Assembly (NCBI RefSeq): GCF_023657445.1 | Contig: NZ_JAGTWY010000001.1 | Span: 1,860,001 to 1,924,000 of the forward strand | Length of the DNA stretch: 64,000 nucleotides | Direction: 5' to 3' | Source of the DNA: Marinobacter sediminum | GTDB taxonomy: Bacteria > Pseudomonadota > Gammaproteobacteria > Pseudomonadales > Oleiphilaceae | Shown: one piece after another, positions 38,622 to 47,370 of the stretch | Numbering within the stretch: position 1 is the stretch's first letter | How the letters are laid out: every line of letters starts with the position of its first letter | The notes under the pieces: generated by a model | Seen by the model: only the letters and a program-made list of their open reading frames with translations | Databases searched by the model: none | Told to the model about the DNA's origin: nothing | Made by a program: the position numbers and the translations under genes

Positions 38622-39062
38622 TCAGACTTTCAGGTCAAACAGCGTTAGCGGTTCATCCTGCTGCAAGTTTTCTGCCAACCTCAATGCAACCTCATCCGGA
38701 ATCTGACGAATAACTTTCTGGGTTTCCTGGTCTACAACCCTCACGATCGTTTCACCGAGCGCCTGCCCCACCTCGAACTGCAGATCTCTTTGCACGTTCT
38801 GGACATAGTCATTCAGCTGAGATACCGCGCGACCCAGATCTTTACCATCAACCACTCGCTGATTTTCTACAAGGGGAGACGGAGCATCTTTCGATGCTGA
38901 TGAGGCCGGAGCCACATTCGAGGTCGGGTTACCGGAGGACAAAGCTCCCTGCGCGGAGACATTTCTGTCATCTGCTCGAGGTGACACTGACGCCCGAGTC
39001 GGAGCCTGTTCACTGGAGCGAACCAGCTTCAAATCCGGGCTATTCAGGTTTACGTCATTCAT
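38622..39062 (-). CDS. flaG: FlaG family flagellar protein
   Basis: 146 residues. The FlaG C-terminal domain is visible (LGRAVSQLNDYVQNVQRDL; QTQKVIRQIPDEVALRLAEN), with a low-complexity N-terminus rich in Ser and Pro. FlaG is linked to filament length control in polar flagella. It follows fliC by 76 bases, separated by a weak hairpin (GCCGG / CCGGC), so it is probably read through from fliC. Confidence 0.93.
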   Translation of the reverse strand: MNDVNLNSPDLKLVRSSEQAPTRASVSPRADDRNVSAQGALSSGNPTSNVAPASSASKDAPSPLVENQRVVDGKDLGRAVSQLNDYVQNVQRDLQFEVGQALGETIVRVVDQETQKVIRQIPDEVALRLAENLQQDEPLTLFDLKV

Positions 39063-39138
39063 GATCCACCTCGCTGTCCCTGGATGGAATTAACCAGCCC
39101 TACCTAAGGCAGAGCCGGTAATCCCCGGCTGCTCCTTG

Positions 39139-39963
39139 TTACTGCAGGAGAGCCAGCACCTGGTTGGGACGAGCGTTCGCCTGCGCAAGTACCGAAATAC
39201 CGGCCTGCTGCAGTACGTTCGCCTTGGCAAGTTTCGCGGTTTCAGCGGCGAAGTCTGCGTCCACGATCCGGCTGTTGGAAGCACTCAGGTTCTCGATGTT
39301 GGTGCCGAGGTTGTTAATGGTGCTTTCGAACCGGTTCTGCACTGCACCCAGGTCGGCGCGGAAGGCGTTTACTTCAGACAGGGCGCCATCAATGGTCGCC
39401 AGCGCCGCACTCGCTCCGCCTGCGCTGGAGATGGAAATACCACTGAGACCCAGGCCAGTCGCGTTCATAGTTGAGTTAAAATCGATGGTGATGGTTTGAC
39501 CAGCGTTAGCGCCTACCTGAAAAGCCACACCGCCACCCAAGGTGCCGTCCAGCACGTTCAAGCCGTTGAACTGCGTGTCGTCAGCAATGCGGGTGATCTC
39601 CGATACACGCTGAGACACTTCCGCCTGCAGCAAAGTCCGGTCTGCGTCAGTATTGGAACCGTTGGCAGCCTGCACGGCAAGCTCACGGATACGCTGAAGG
39701 TTTGCAACCGTTTCATCGAGACCACCTTCGGCAGTCTGAACCATGGAGATGCCATCATTGGCGTTACGCTGTGCAACGGTCAGACCACGGATCTGAGTGT
39801 CAAAGCGGGTTGAGATTGCCAGACCGGCTGCATCGTCTTTGGCAGAGTTAATCCGCAGGCCAGAAGACAGGCGCTCAAGAGCCTGATCGCTCAGACCCTG
39901 AGACTTGCTCAGCTGGTTCTGGGCGCTGAGAGATGCGACGTTGGTGTTGATTCCGAGAGCCAT
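39139..39963 (-). CDS. fliC: Flagellin (short form)
   Basis: 274 residues with both conserved terminal helices: [20 protein letters not shown] and [19 protein letters not shown] at the N-terminus, and [17 protein letters not shown] at the C-terminus. The central D2/D3 region is short (about 40 residues), giving a thin filament subunit. It is transcribed from a sigma-28 promoter and is preceded by GAAGGGGAAG. It resembles the neighbouring flagellin at 42591 but has a much smaller centre. FlaG, FliD and FliS lie downstream on the same strand. Confidence 0.95.
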   Translation of the reverse strand: MALGINTNVASLSAQNQLSKSQGLSDQALERLSSGLRINSAKDDAAGLAISTRFDTQIRGLTVAQRNANDGISMVQTAEGGLDETVANLQRIRELAVQAANGSNTDADRTLLQAEVSQRVSEITRIADDTQFNGLNVLDGTLGGGVAFQVGANAGQTITIDFNSTMNATGLGLSGISISSAGGASAALATIDGALSEVNAFRADLGAVQNRFESTINNLGTNIENLSASNSRIVDADFAAETAKLAKANVLQQAGISVLAQANARPNQVLALLQ

Positions 39964-40050
39964 GATGCTTCCCCTTCAAAATTGTGTTTCGACACTTTAG
40001 AAAGGCCAGCCCCCAGTTCTTCTTTTGGGAACGCTGCCCTGTTATTCCAC

Positions 40051-40077
40051 TTAACGGCAGCTACCCCCTTAGCTTTA
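40051..40077 (-). promoter_or_regulatory. Sigma-28 (FliA) promoter of the short flagellin
   Basis: On the minus strand TAAAGCTA (40070-40077), an 11-base spacer and GCCGTTAA (40051-40058) match the FliA consensus with only three mismatches, about 90 bases before the flagellin ATG. Confidence 0.85.
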
Positions 40078-40122
40078 GTGTTCCCTCAAAATTTCATGTA
40101 ACAAATTGTTAAACCAAAACAA

Positions 40123-42222
40123 TCAGGCTCTTTCCGGTTCGGCGCTCATCAGGCGCGTTGTCACCCACGGATCCTCCGCCGGCTCTAAATTGGCTAGAAT
40201 CACGGATGAAAAATGCTCGGGCAGCTCCTCAAGAAAGGCTTTAAAGGTGCCACCCCAATGATCGAGGAACGGCTGCAACTCCTCATCCTTATGCGCGAGA
40301 CCATGGCACAGACCCATTTGCAAAAAACGCTGCACGGTTCCTTTCAAGATCTGCCATCCCATCAACTGGACCACAACAGGGGAACGCCTGCCACTGCCCG
40401 GCCCCACCCTGTTCAGGTAATCCCGGATCTGGTTGCACACGACAATCAGATCCTTGCGACCTGAGAGACGACTGTTCTTAAGTACAGAAAGGAATTCCCG
40501 GGCCGTATCGGAAACCTCTTTGGAAACAGCCCCGAAAACCTGACCCGTGTCATAATCTGGCATCTCCAGTGCGCACCCTTGAACGGCTTCAATTAGCGCA
40601 TCCCGTTTTTCGGCTGAGGCAGCCCCTAACAATTCACTAAGTGCGTGAATAGGCAACCATTCGGCGCCCTCAATCAGCGCACCGTCCGAACAGTTTCTTA
40701 CAGAAAAACTGAGCCCCTGGCTTTTGCGATCGACCAAGTAGTTCTCCACCGCGCGCTTGGCAGTGAAGTAGTCACCCTGGGTTATAACCGTGGATCCGTT
40801 TACCCCCTCGGTCTCGAATTTTGGCCGAGCCTCTGTATCGCTGGCGGTTTCTTTCTGGAACCGCGAGGCGAAGTCGGTTCTGGATTCCTGACCATAAACT
40901 GAAAACCGCGAGTGGTGCTGAGACTTATCCTGGTAACCGTAATCCGTCCCGAACAGGAAAATATTCCGGAAACCATAAGCAAACGCCAGAGCCAGTGCCG
41001 CATTGGTACAGGTGGGAGAGCAGCCAGGAATCGAGTCAGCGCTCAAACCCAGAAAAGCGGGAATGTAGTACTCGTTGGAAAAATAAAAGCGATAATTCTC
41101 AAATAGCGGCGGCACCAGCGGATTGACGCTGACCGTGCATAGCAGGGTAATTCCCTGGAGGCCGAACTGCTCGTCAATGTCACCGAGCATCTCATAAATC
41201 ATATAGTCAGCGTCGAGTTCGACGTGGAAGTCCGGCCTGATACCGTGACTCAGAAGCGCACGGAGGCCAGTACCGGCGCTCATTACGATCAGCCTGCCCC
41301 GATTGGACTTGAGCTCCTCGATGCGGGCATCCAGAGATGGCCCACTACCCACAACAGCCACAGGCATATCCGATTCCTCCAACTGATAGGGCCTAACATG
41401 CGCCCCTCGCAAGTGCAGGTTATGGGAAACGTTTCGGAAGCCTCTCAGTTCAAAATCGTAGTTACCCCAGTTAGCACCTACAACCGGCAGGTCCTTTTCC
41501 AGATCCTTGGCAATGCGGTAAAGCTCCACGTTCGCAAGATGGTTGTAGTACCAGCTAAAGTAGGGATACAGGGGAACGATTTCCGCGACCTTCGAACCAA
41601 GAACCCGGCGGACATTCTCTTCGGTCGGATTCGTCGCTATGCAAAAGGAGATCGATCGCCCCTTTCCCCGGAAACGGGAACAGATGTCCTCCCAATCAAC
41701 CGTGAATAACGTCAAAGCGAACCGCTCCGGATCCGGCTCGAAAACAACTGCATCTATGACTTCGGCACGGGCTGTTAGGCTATCGATGTGATAGCCGAGG
41801 CCACAGCCCAGGAAAACCACCGACGGTAAAACGCTGCCCCGATAATACCCTTTGAACGTGGACGGTGTGACCTTGCTCATTGCAAGGCTCGCCCGCACGA
41901 ATTGTGATGCAAAACGGGCACCCTCCCGCGCTTGGAGGTAAGGCGGCTCCATGCTGACAATCGGCTTTTCCGGGGGATTGTTCCTGATAAACTCCTGGAC
42001 TTCCGAATCGGAATACTCGCGGGCAAGATGCCGATACACGGACTGACCAGAATCGAGTAGGTCCACATCGTCACGACCAGGAGTGACGATCAATTCGCAA
42101 TGGCGTGGCTCAAAATTGGCGAAATATTCAAATATTTCGGGGCGGTACTTCTGGAAGTACGCAAGGTTCTTCTGCTTGCGCCGAATGAACGGCACTGCAA
42201 CATCTTCATCATTTCCGGACAT
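40123..42222 (-). CDS. Maf-like flagellin modification protein (DUF115, 6-hydroxymethylpterin diphosphokinase MptE-like)
   Basis: 699 residues. The N-terminal region is a Maf-type domain (about 15-215). The DUF115/MptE-like core follows (about 270-480: VVGSGPSLDARIEELKSNRG; LHLRGAHVRPYQLEESDMP; LFGTDYGYQDKSQHHSRFS). Maf proteins transfer nonulosonic acids such as pseudaminic acid to flagellin in polar flagellates. ATG 42222 has GAGGAAGG 5 bases upstream; a longer frame to 42351 lacks one. It sits between two flagellin genes, which supports a flagellin target. No nonulosonic-acid synthesis genes are in the window. Confidence 0.88.
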   Translation of the reverse strand: MSGNDEDVAVPFIRRKQKNLAYFQKYRPEIFEYFANFEPRHCELIVTPGRDDVDLLDSGQSVYRHLAREYSDSEVQEFIRNNPPEKPIVSMEPPYLQAREGARFASQFVRASLAMSKVTPSTFKGYYRGSVLPSVVFLGCGLGYHIDSLTARAEVIDAVVFEPDPERFALTLFTVDWEDICSRFRGKGRSISFCIATNPTEENVRRVLGSKVAEIVPLYPYFSWYYNHLANVELYRIAKDLEKDLPVVGANWGNYDFELRGFRNVSHNLHLRGAHVRPYQLEESDMPVAVVGSGPSLDARIEELKSNRGRLIVMSAGTGLRALLSHGIRPDFHVELDADYMIYEMLGDIDEQFGLQGITLLCTVSVNPLVPPLFENYRFYFSNEYYIPAFLGLSADSIPGCSPTCTNAALALAFAYGFRNIFLFGTDYGYQDKSQHHSRFSVYGQESRTDFASRFQKETASDTEARPKFETEGVNGSTVITQGDYFTAKRAVENYLVDRKSQGLSFSVRNCSDGALIEGAEWLPIHALSELLGAASAEKRDALIEAVQGCALEMPDYDTGQVFGAVSKEVSDTAREFLSVLKNSRLSGRKDLIVVCNQIRDYLNRVGPGSGRRSPVVVQLMGWQILKGTVQRFLQMGLCHGLAHKDEELQPFLDHWGGTFKAFLEELPEHFSSVILANLEPAEDPWVTTRLMSAEPERA

Positions 42223-42590
42223 TAAACCTTCCTCGATCGGGATTCGGTCGCTCAGCGCAAACGAGAGGCGAACAGACCTGAAACAGCACCAAGCTCGCAA
42301 CCAAAGGGCAAGTAATACCAGATTCACCAAACGGACAGCAAAATCTTCCAATTACCCAGCCTGAAGAACAGGCGGCAAGATTCTGCCCCTGACCGCCCGT
42401 TCAACGAAACAGGAAAACCTTCCGGGTTCAAATATACTGTATTTTTTCTTTTATTATCATAGCCTTAATAATTTTTCGGCTTTTTTGGCACGCTATTGGC
42501 TTTGACCCGCTCAGGTAAACAACTTTTAGCCGGCATAACATCCCGACGGCAAAAGAAGTTGTCCGGCAAATCAAACCGAGGAGAAAAGAG
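42223..42590. other. Divergent intergenic region between maf and the second flagellin
   Basis: A 368-base gap between divergent genes. The half near maf shows no convincing promoter. The stretch 42420-42485 is rich in A+T, as expected upstream of an activated promoter. A sigma-54 promoter at 42486-42501 and a GAGGAGAAAAGAG ribosome site serve the flagellin. No ORF or RNA gene is evident. Confidence 0.6.
42486..42501 (+). promoter_or_regulatory. Sigma-54 promoter of the second flagellin
   Basis: TGGCAC at 42486-42491 and TGGCT at 42497-42501 are spaced as a -24/-12 promoter: the GG and GC dinucleotides are 10 bases apart. The consensus is TGGCAC, 5 bases, TTGCA/T; only one core base differs. 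It is about 90 bases upstream of the flagellin ATG. FleQ-type activators usually work on such promoters. Confidence 0.78.
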
Positions 42591-43754
42591 ATGCCTCAGA
42601 TCATTAACACCAACATTGCATCACTCAATGCCCAGCGGAATCTGAACGCAACTCAGAGCGACGCCAACGTCGCCTTGCAGCGTCTCTCCTCGGGGCTTCG
42701 CATTAACTCCGCCAAAGACGACGCGGCCGGCCTGGCAATTTCCGAGCGATTCCAGTCCCAGATCACTGGCCTTAACATGGCCCAAAGAAACGCCAATGAC
42801 GGCATCTCCCTGGCCCAGACCACCGAAGGCGCGCTGGACGAGATTACCGCCAACCTGCAACGAATCCGTGAGCTGGCAGTCCAGTCGGCCAACGCCTCCA
42901 ATAGCCCTTCAGACCGACAGGCGCTGAATGCCGAGGTCCAGCAAAGGATTGAAGAGATCAACCGAATTGCCGGCCAGACCTCGTTTAACGGTCTGAAGAT
43001 TCTGGATGGCAGCCTTCTGACCCAGACCTTCCAGGTGGGCGCAAACGCCGGTGACACCATCAGCGTCTCCGGTTTCGATACCCGCGGCTCCCAGCTTGGC
43101 TCGACTATCAACCAGACCACCAACCTGCTCGCTCTGACCGATGGTACAGACACGCTGGAGACCATTTTCGATGAAGGCAGGACCGTCGACATTACCTTTG
43201 ATATCACTGGCATTGATGGCACTGTAACACCCGTTACTGTAACCGGTGCCGGCTCATTGCAGGATGTTCTCGGGCAGATCAATGCGCAGTCACCAACCAC
43301 TGGTGTCAGCGTTAATATGAACCGGTTAAATGATGAGCTGATCTTTTCATCGCAGTTCGGCGAGGACTTTTCCGTCGACATCACGCCAGCGGGCGGTGGC
43401 ACTCAGACTGTCGCGGCAACCGCAGCCTTGAATACCGTGTCAGCTAACGATACCGACATTTCAACTCAGGACGGCGCGGATCTGGCCATGATCTCCGTCG
43501 ACTACGCGATTGAATCTATTAACGGCATCCGCGCAGAGCTTGGTGCGGTTCAAAATCGCTTCGAGTCCACGATCGCCAATCTGAGCACTACGTCCGAAAA
43601 CCTGGCAGCCTCAAATAGCCGAATCCGGGACGCGGATTTTGCGGCAGAGTCCGCCGAACTGGCCCGCACCCAGGTGCTTCAACAGGCCGGACTCTCAATT
43701 CTGGCTCAGGCCAATGCCCGTCCCCAGCAGGTGCTGCAGCTGCTCCAGGGTTAA
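42591..43754 (+). CDS. fliC: Flagellin (long form)
   Basis: 387 residues with conserved ends: PQIINTNIASLNAQRNLNAT and [19 protein letters not shown], and the C-terminal [18 protein letters not shown]. The centre (about 170-300) is longer than in the flagellin at 39139 and rich in Thr, Asp and Gly, giving outer D2/D3 domains. It has a GAGGAGAAAAGAG ribosome site and a sigma-54-type promoter. The TPR-methyltransferase gene begins 30 bases downstream. Having two flagellins of different size and promoter type suggests a staged or heterogeneous filament. Confidence 0.95.
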   Translation: MPQIINTNIASLNAQRNLNATQSDANVALQRLSSGLRINSAKDDAAGLAISERFQSQITGLNMAQRNANDGISLAQTTEGALDEITANLQRIRELAVQSANASNSPSDRQALNAEVQQRIEEINRIAGQTSFNGLKILDGSLLTQTFQVGANAGDTISVSGFDTRGSQLGSTINQTTNLLALTDGTDTLETIFDEGRTVDITFDITGIDGTVTPVTVTGAGSLQDVLGQINAQSPTTGVSVNMNRLNDELIFSSQFGEDFSVDITPAGGGTQTVAATAALNTVSANDTDISTQDGADLAMISVDYAIESINGIRAELGAVQNRFESTIANLSTTSENLAASNSRIRDADFAAESAELARTQVLQQAGLSILAQANARPQQVLQLLQG

Positions 43755-43784
43755 TGGTTTTCAATTGAACGGTTGAGGTGTCCC

Positions 43785-45785
43785 ATGCAAGCACAGCATC
43801 ACATTCAGGAGTCCAGCTCCCAACAGGCCCCGGCCGCACGCCTGCTTCTGCAGGCCAACCTGGCCTATGGCGAGTCCAATAGTAGCGGGCTCAGCCATAT
43901 CCAGCGGCTGAAGGCCCGGCAGGGGTCCCGCGGTTATCTGGAGCAGGCACTCGCTCTTGAACCCGAGAATGCCGGTGCCCTGGGGCTACTGGGCCGGGTT
44001 GAAATGGACGACGGCGAACTGGAAAAGGCCCATACGCTTTTCAACGCCAGCCTGAATGCGCAACCGGGACAAGCTCAACAATATGCCAACCTCGGCTACT
44101 GGGCCCTGAAAACCGAGCGCCCTGCCCTGGCTGAGCAGTACTTCCTGCAAGCCCTGGACTGCGAGCGGCAATCCGCCGCCGCTTTCTGTGGCGTTGCCCA
44201 TGCCAAGCGCCTGCAGGGTCAATTTGATGTTGCTTACCTGCACTACCGCAAGTTGCTGGAAACCGGCGCTGAGTGGGACTCTGTCTTCAGCGGCATGTTG
44301 AGCTGTGCTCAGCACCTTGAGGTGAACCAGGCGGACAGTGCGTTGGCCCTGGATGCAATCGCTCTGCTTCAGCATGATGGATTGCCCCATCAGGAGATCG
44401 GCCGCTTTGTTGGTGCGATCATCCATCAGCAATACGACCTCGACAACCCGACTGCGGAAATCCTGCTTGATGCCGCCAGCGAAGATGAGCTTCTGATTCT
44501 GGCCCTGCAGAAAACGCTGATGCCAAACCCCGCCGTTGAGGAACTGGTGGTCATGCTGCGTCGCGCGATCACCGCCGAAGTGGCCCAGACGGTTGAACTG
44601 CGTGATGAGCTGCAGCGGCTTGCCCTCGCCATCGGCCAGTACGCCGATCGCACCGGCTACGCGCTCGCGGCGGAAGACGACGAAGAGCGGCTGGTGACTG
44701 CAATCAACGACAGCGTTCAGGCGCAACTCGCGCTGGGTGAGCCTCAGGATGCTTTGATCGGCTCGCTGATCATAAGCGCCATGTACGGTGCCCTGTTCCA
44801 TCAGAGCTTTGCGGTTCAGTTGGGACAGTGGAACCTCACCGACTGGCCTGTGGCTACGCAGTCGATTCTGGCTGCCAGTTACTATGATCGCGTGCTGGAA
44901 GAATCGATCAAGCAGAACTTCGACGAAAAAGCTGACGAGCTTTGCCTGGAAAAAACAGACGTACCCCAGGCCTGGCCGACGTGGTCACACCTGGCCTACC
45001 ACGCCGAGAGCAGCCTCAAGCACGTAATCGCCGACGAACTTAAGCTGCCCACGGACAGTCTGCCAGACGTTCTTCGAATCCTGGTTTGTGGTGCCCAGTC
45101 CGGCCAGCGCGCCATGGAACTGGCCCGGTACCTGGACGACGTTGAAGTGATCGCCGTTGACGAGTCCCTGGCCAACATTGCCAAAGCCACCCGCATGGCC
45201 ACTGAAATGAACATGGACAACATCGTGTTCTGGCCCTGGTCTATCGCCCAGCGTTTCGTCGCCGATGGCCATCAGGTGCACTGGGTTGAAGTGGGTCGCC
45301 TGCCCTCGACGGCCATGACGGCGCTTTCCCTTACAGCATTCGTCAACGACGCCACGTCAGGGGGTGCGATCGTTCACATGCAAACCGCCATTGCCGAGCA
45401 AACGCCCGGCGACACGCAGATTCATAAGCTGATCGCAGAACACAGACTCCAGCCCACCCGAACCACGCTTCGGCAACTGCGTCGTATGATTCTTGCCAAT
45501 CGTCAGGACGAGACATGGCAGGAGCTGGTAAACGACGACGGCTTTTACAGCCTCGGCGGCTGCCGGGACCGGTGGTTCCGCCCTCAGGATACCGCCCAGC
45601 TCAAAGAGCTGATGGCCATGGCCAGCAATGAGGTTGAATGGAAGCTGGTCAAGGCGCGAGATGCAGATGGGCACAGCCTTGCGACCCAGCCGGTGCAGAA
45701 GCAGATTCAGGCAGAGGCCTTGGGAAATGAGGTTCAAAGCCTGATGGGCCAGACTCTGAGTGTCTACTTTCAGCGGCGGCGGTAA
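43785..45785 (+). CDS. TPR protein with SAM-dependent methyltransferase-like domain
   Basis: 666 residues. The N-terminal region (about 45-165) carries tetratricopeptide repeats (QALALEPENAGALGLLGRVE; AQQYANLGYWALKTERPALA). The C-terminal half has a class I methyltransferase motif: ILVCGAQSGQRAMELARYL then VEVIAVDESLANIAKATRM, where D would bind the ribose of SAM. It starts at ATG 43785 (GAGGTG 5 bases upstream), 30 bases after the long flagellin. The location suggests flagellin modification, perhaps methylation of a sugar or of lysine. That is inferred from context; the substrate is unknown. Confidence 0.75.
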   Translation: MQAQHHIQESSSQQAPAARLLLQANLAYGESNSSGLSHIQRLKARQGSRGYLEQALALEPENAGALGLLGRVEMDDGELEKAHTLFNASLNAQPGQAQQYANLGYWALKTERPALAEQYFLQALDCERQSAAAFCGVAHAKRLQGQFDVAYLHYRKLLETGAEWDSVFSGMLSCAQHLEVNQADSALALDAIALLQHDGLPHQEIGRFVGAIIHQQYDLDNPTAEILLDAASEDELLILALQKTLMPNPAVEELVVMLRRAITAEVAQTVELRDELQRLALAIGQYADRTGYALAAEDDEERLVTAINDSVQAQLALGEPQDALIGSLIISAMYGALFHQSFAVQLGQWNLTDWPVATQSILAASYYDRVLEESIKQNFDEKADELCLEKTDVPQAWPTWSHLAYHAESSLKHVIADELKLPTDSLPDVLRILVCGAQSGQRAMELARYLDDVEVIAVDESLANIAKATRMATEMNMDNIVFWPWSIAQRFVADGHQVHWVEVGRLPSTAMTALSLTAFVNDATSGGAIVHMQTAIAEQTPGDTQIHKLIAEHRLQPTRTTLRQLRRMILANRQDETWQELVNDDGFYSLGGCRDRWFRPQDTAQLKELMAMASNEVEWKLVKARDADGHSLATQPVQKQIQAEALGNEVQSLMGQTLSVYFQRRR

Positions 45786-45796
45786 ATGCTTCAGCC

Positions 45797-45825
45797 GGGG
45801 CCAGATGAAATCCTCATCTGGCCCC
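45797..45825. terminator. Hairpin between convergent genes
   Basis: A perfect 12-base inverted repeat (GGGGCCAGATGA / TCATCTGGCCCC, 5-base loop) sits in the 44-base gap between the convergent TPR-methyltransferase and sbcB genes. It lacks a clear T-run; it probably ends or protects both transcripts. Confidence 0.6.
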
Positions 45826-45829
45826 CAGC

Positions 45830-47275
45830 TCAGACATACGGAATCAACGACTCCCCGTACAAATGCAGATCTTCAAGGATGTGTCGCTTTTCCGGCGTTA
45901 GCTCGGGATCGGCGGCCAGCCGCTGCAATTCGTTGGCATAGGCCTCCAGAGATCGCCAGCCCTTTTTGGGATGCATCAGTCTCTGGGAGCGGAACTCCTC
46001 CCAACGTTCCATTTCCTCTCCAACGAGCGTGTCTGGGTAGTTACGCGCCCGGTAACGGAACAGGAGCGCCTGCAAACGGTCGTCCTCAAAGGAAACTTCC
46101 TGCTCGCCCAGCGTCTCCACGGGCTGTTGCAGCACCCAGTTCAGCTTCTCCCGATCCGCCTTGCTGATAAAGCCACCCGCATACAGCTGCTCATCGGGGT
46201 CGGTCAGGTCGCCCTCATGGGGGTGGTCAAACGCTTCAGCAATTCTGGCTGGCAGATCGGGGGCCTTTCGGAGAAGCGCAAGGTTGGCCCGCAAGGTATC
46301 TCCGTCCAGCGCCAGCTCTTCCAGTCGCTCCTGCGAGAGCGTTGAGAGCATATTGGCCGGTGCCAGCACAGGGCATTTATTGAGCTGAACACCCTTCAAC
46401 GGAAATCGGCTGGTCCCCTCGCCCAACTCCGCCTGGGAAGTAAATACCCGCTCACGAATCTGATCAGGCGTGGCCGTGAGGAGCTCACTGGGGTCCTCTC
46501 GCAGGTCATAAACGATCACCAGATTCTTGTTGGTGGGATGATCAGCCACGGGGGCCACCATCGCGCAACACCCCCTGCTGGCAGGATACTTGGCTGAAAT
46601 ATGGAAAACCGGCTTCATGGCAACGGTGTCGAGCATTGCGCGGGCTGAATGCTTGTCTTTGTTCCGCAACACAAAATCAAACAGCTTTGGCTGCTTTTCC
46701 TTGATCAGTTTGGCGACCGCAATCGTGGCCTGAACGTCCGACATGGCATCGTGGGCACTTTCATGGGCAATACCATTCGCTACCGTCAGCTCCTCCAGCC
46801 GGAAACTCGGACTGCCGTCCTCCTTCTTCGGCCAGTTAATGCCCTCCGGACGAAGCGCGTAGGTCAGCCGCACCATATCGATGATGTCCCAACGGGAATT
46901 GCCGTTCTGCCATTCCCGCGCGTAGGGGTCACGCAAATTTCGATAGAGGGTGTGCCGGGTCACTTCATCATCGAAACGCAGGCTGTTGTAGCCCACTACG
47001 CAGGTCCCGGGCTGGCTGAAGGCCTCGTTAATCTGGGCAATAAACTCGGTTTCCGGGTAGCCGCCCTCCAGAGCTTTCTGGGGGGTGATTCCCGTAATCA
47101 GGCAGGCTTCGGGCGATGGCAGGTAATCATCCGCCGGTTTGCAGTAGATAACCAGGGGGTCTTCGATGACGTTCAAATCCGCATCTGTTCTTACACCGCC
47201 AAATTGGGAAGGACGATCATGAACCGGATCGACACCGAAGGTTTCGTAGTCATGCCAGTAGAACGAGCGGATCAA
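45830..47275 (-). CDS. sbcB: Exodeoxyribonuclease I
   Basis: 481 residues. A DnaQ-like 3'-5' exonuclease: WHDYETFGVDPVHDRPSQFG at the N-terminus (with catalytic D and E), YNSLRFDDEVTRHTLYRN, RWDIIDMVRLTYAL and AHDAMSDVQATI. ExoI removes single-stranded DNA from 3' ends and acts in recombination and mismatch repair. TTG 47275 is chosen: it has AGGAG 9 bases upstream and starts at the conserved N-terminus. The next upstream candidate at 47353 is also TTG and adds 26 residues with no homology. Confidence 0.94.
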   Translation of the reverse strand: MIRSFYWHDYETFGVDPVHDRPSQFGGVRTDADLNVIEDPLVIYCKPADDYLPSPEACLITGITPQKALEGGYPETEFIAQINEAFSQPGTCVVGYNSLRFDDEVTRHTLYRNLRDPYAREWQNGNSRWDIIDMVRLTYALRPEGINWPKKEDGSPSFRLEELTVANGIAHESAHDAMSDVQATIAVAKLIKEKQPKLFDFVLRNKDKHSARAMLDTVAMKPVFHISAKYPASRGCCAMVAPVADHPTNKNLVIVYDLREDPSELLTATPDQIRERVFTSQAELGEGTSRFPLKGVQLNKCPVLAPANMLSTLSQERLEELALDGDTLRANLALLRKAPDLPARIAEAFDHPHEGDLTDPDEQLYAGGFISKADREKLNWVLQQPVETLGEQEVSFEDDRLQALLFRYRARNYPDTLVGEEMERWEEFRSQRLMHPKKGWRSLEAYANELQRLAADPELTPEKRHILEDLHLYGESLIPYV

Positions 47276-47370
47276 GGTGGGCGACTCCTGCGCGGATAAG
47301 TTTCGACAAGTTCCGGCGAAGTCTAGCAGAAACCGGGGGAACAGCTGAATCAACCCCGGCCGGGCACCGT

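Noticed and set aside
42223..42350. Sigma-54 promoter for the maf gene on the minus strand
   Set aside because: A TGGTA and TTGC pair exists but the GG-GC distance is 8 bases, not 10.
43986..44801. 271-residue frame opposite the TPR-methyltransferase
   Set aside because: Shadow frame; leucine/glutamine-rich and no motif.
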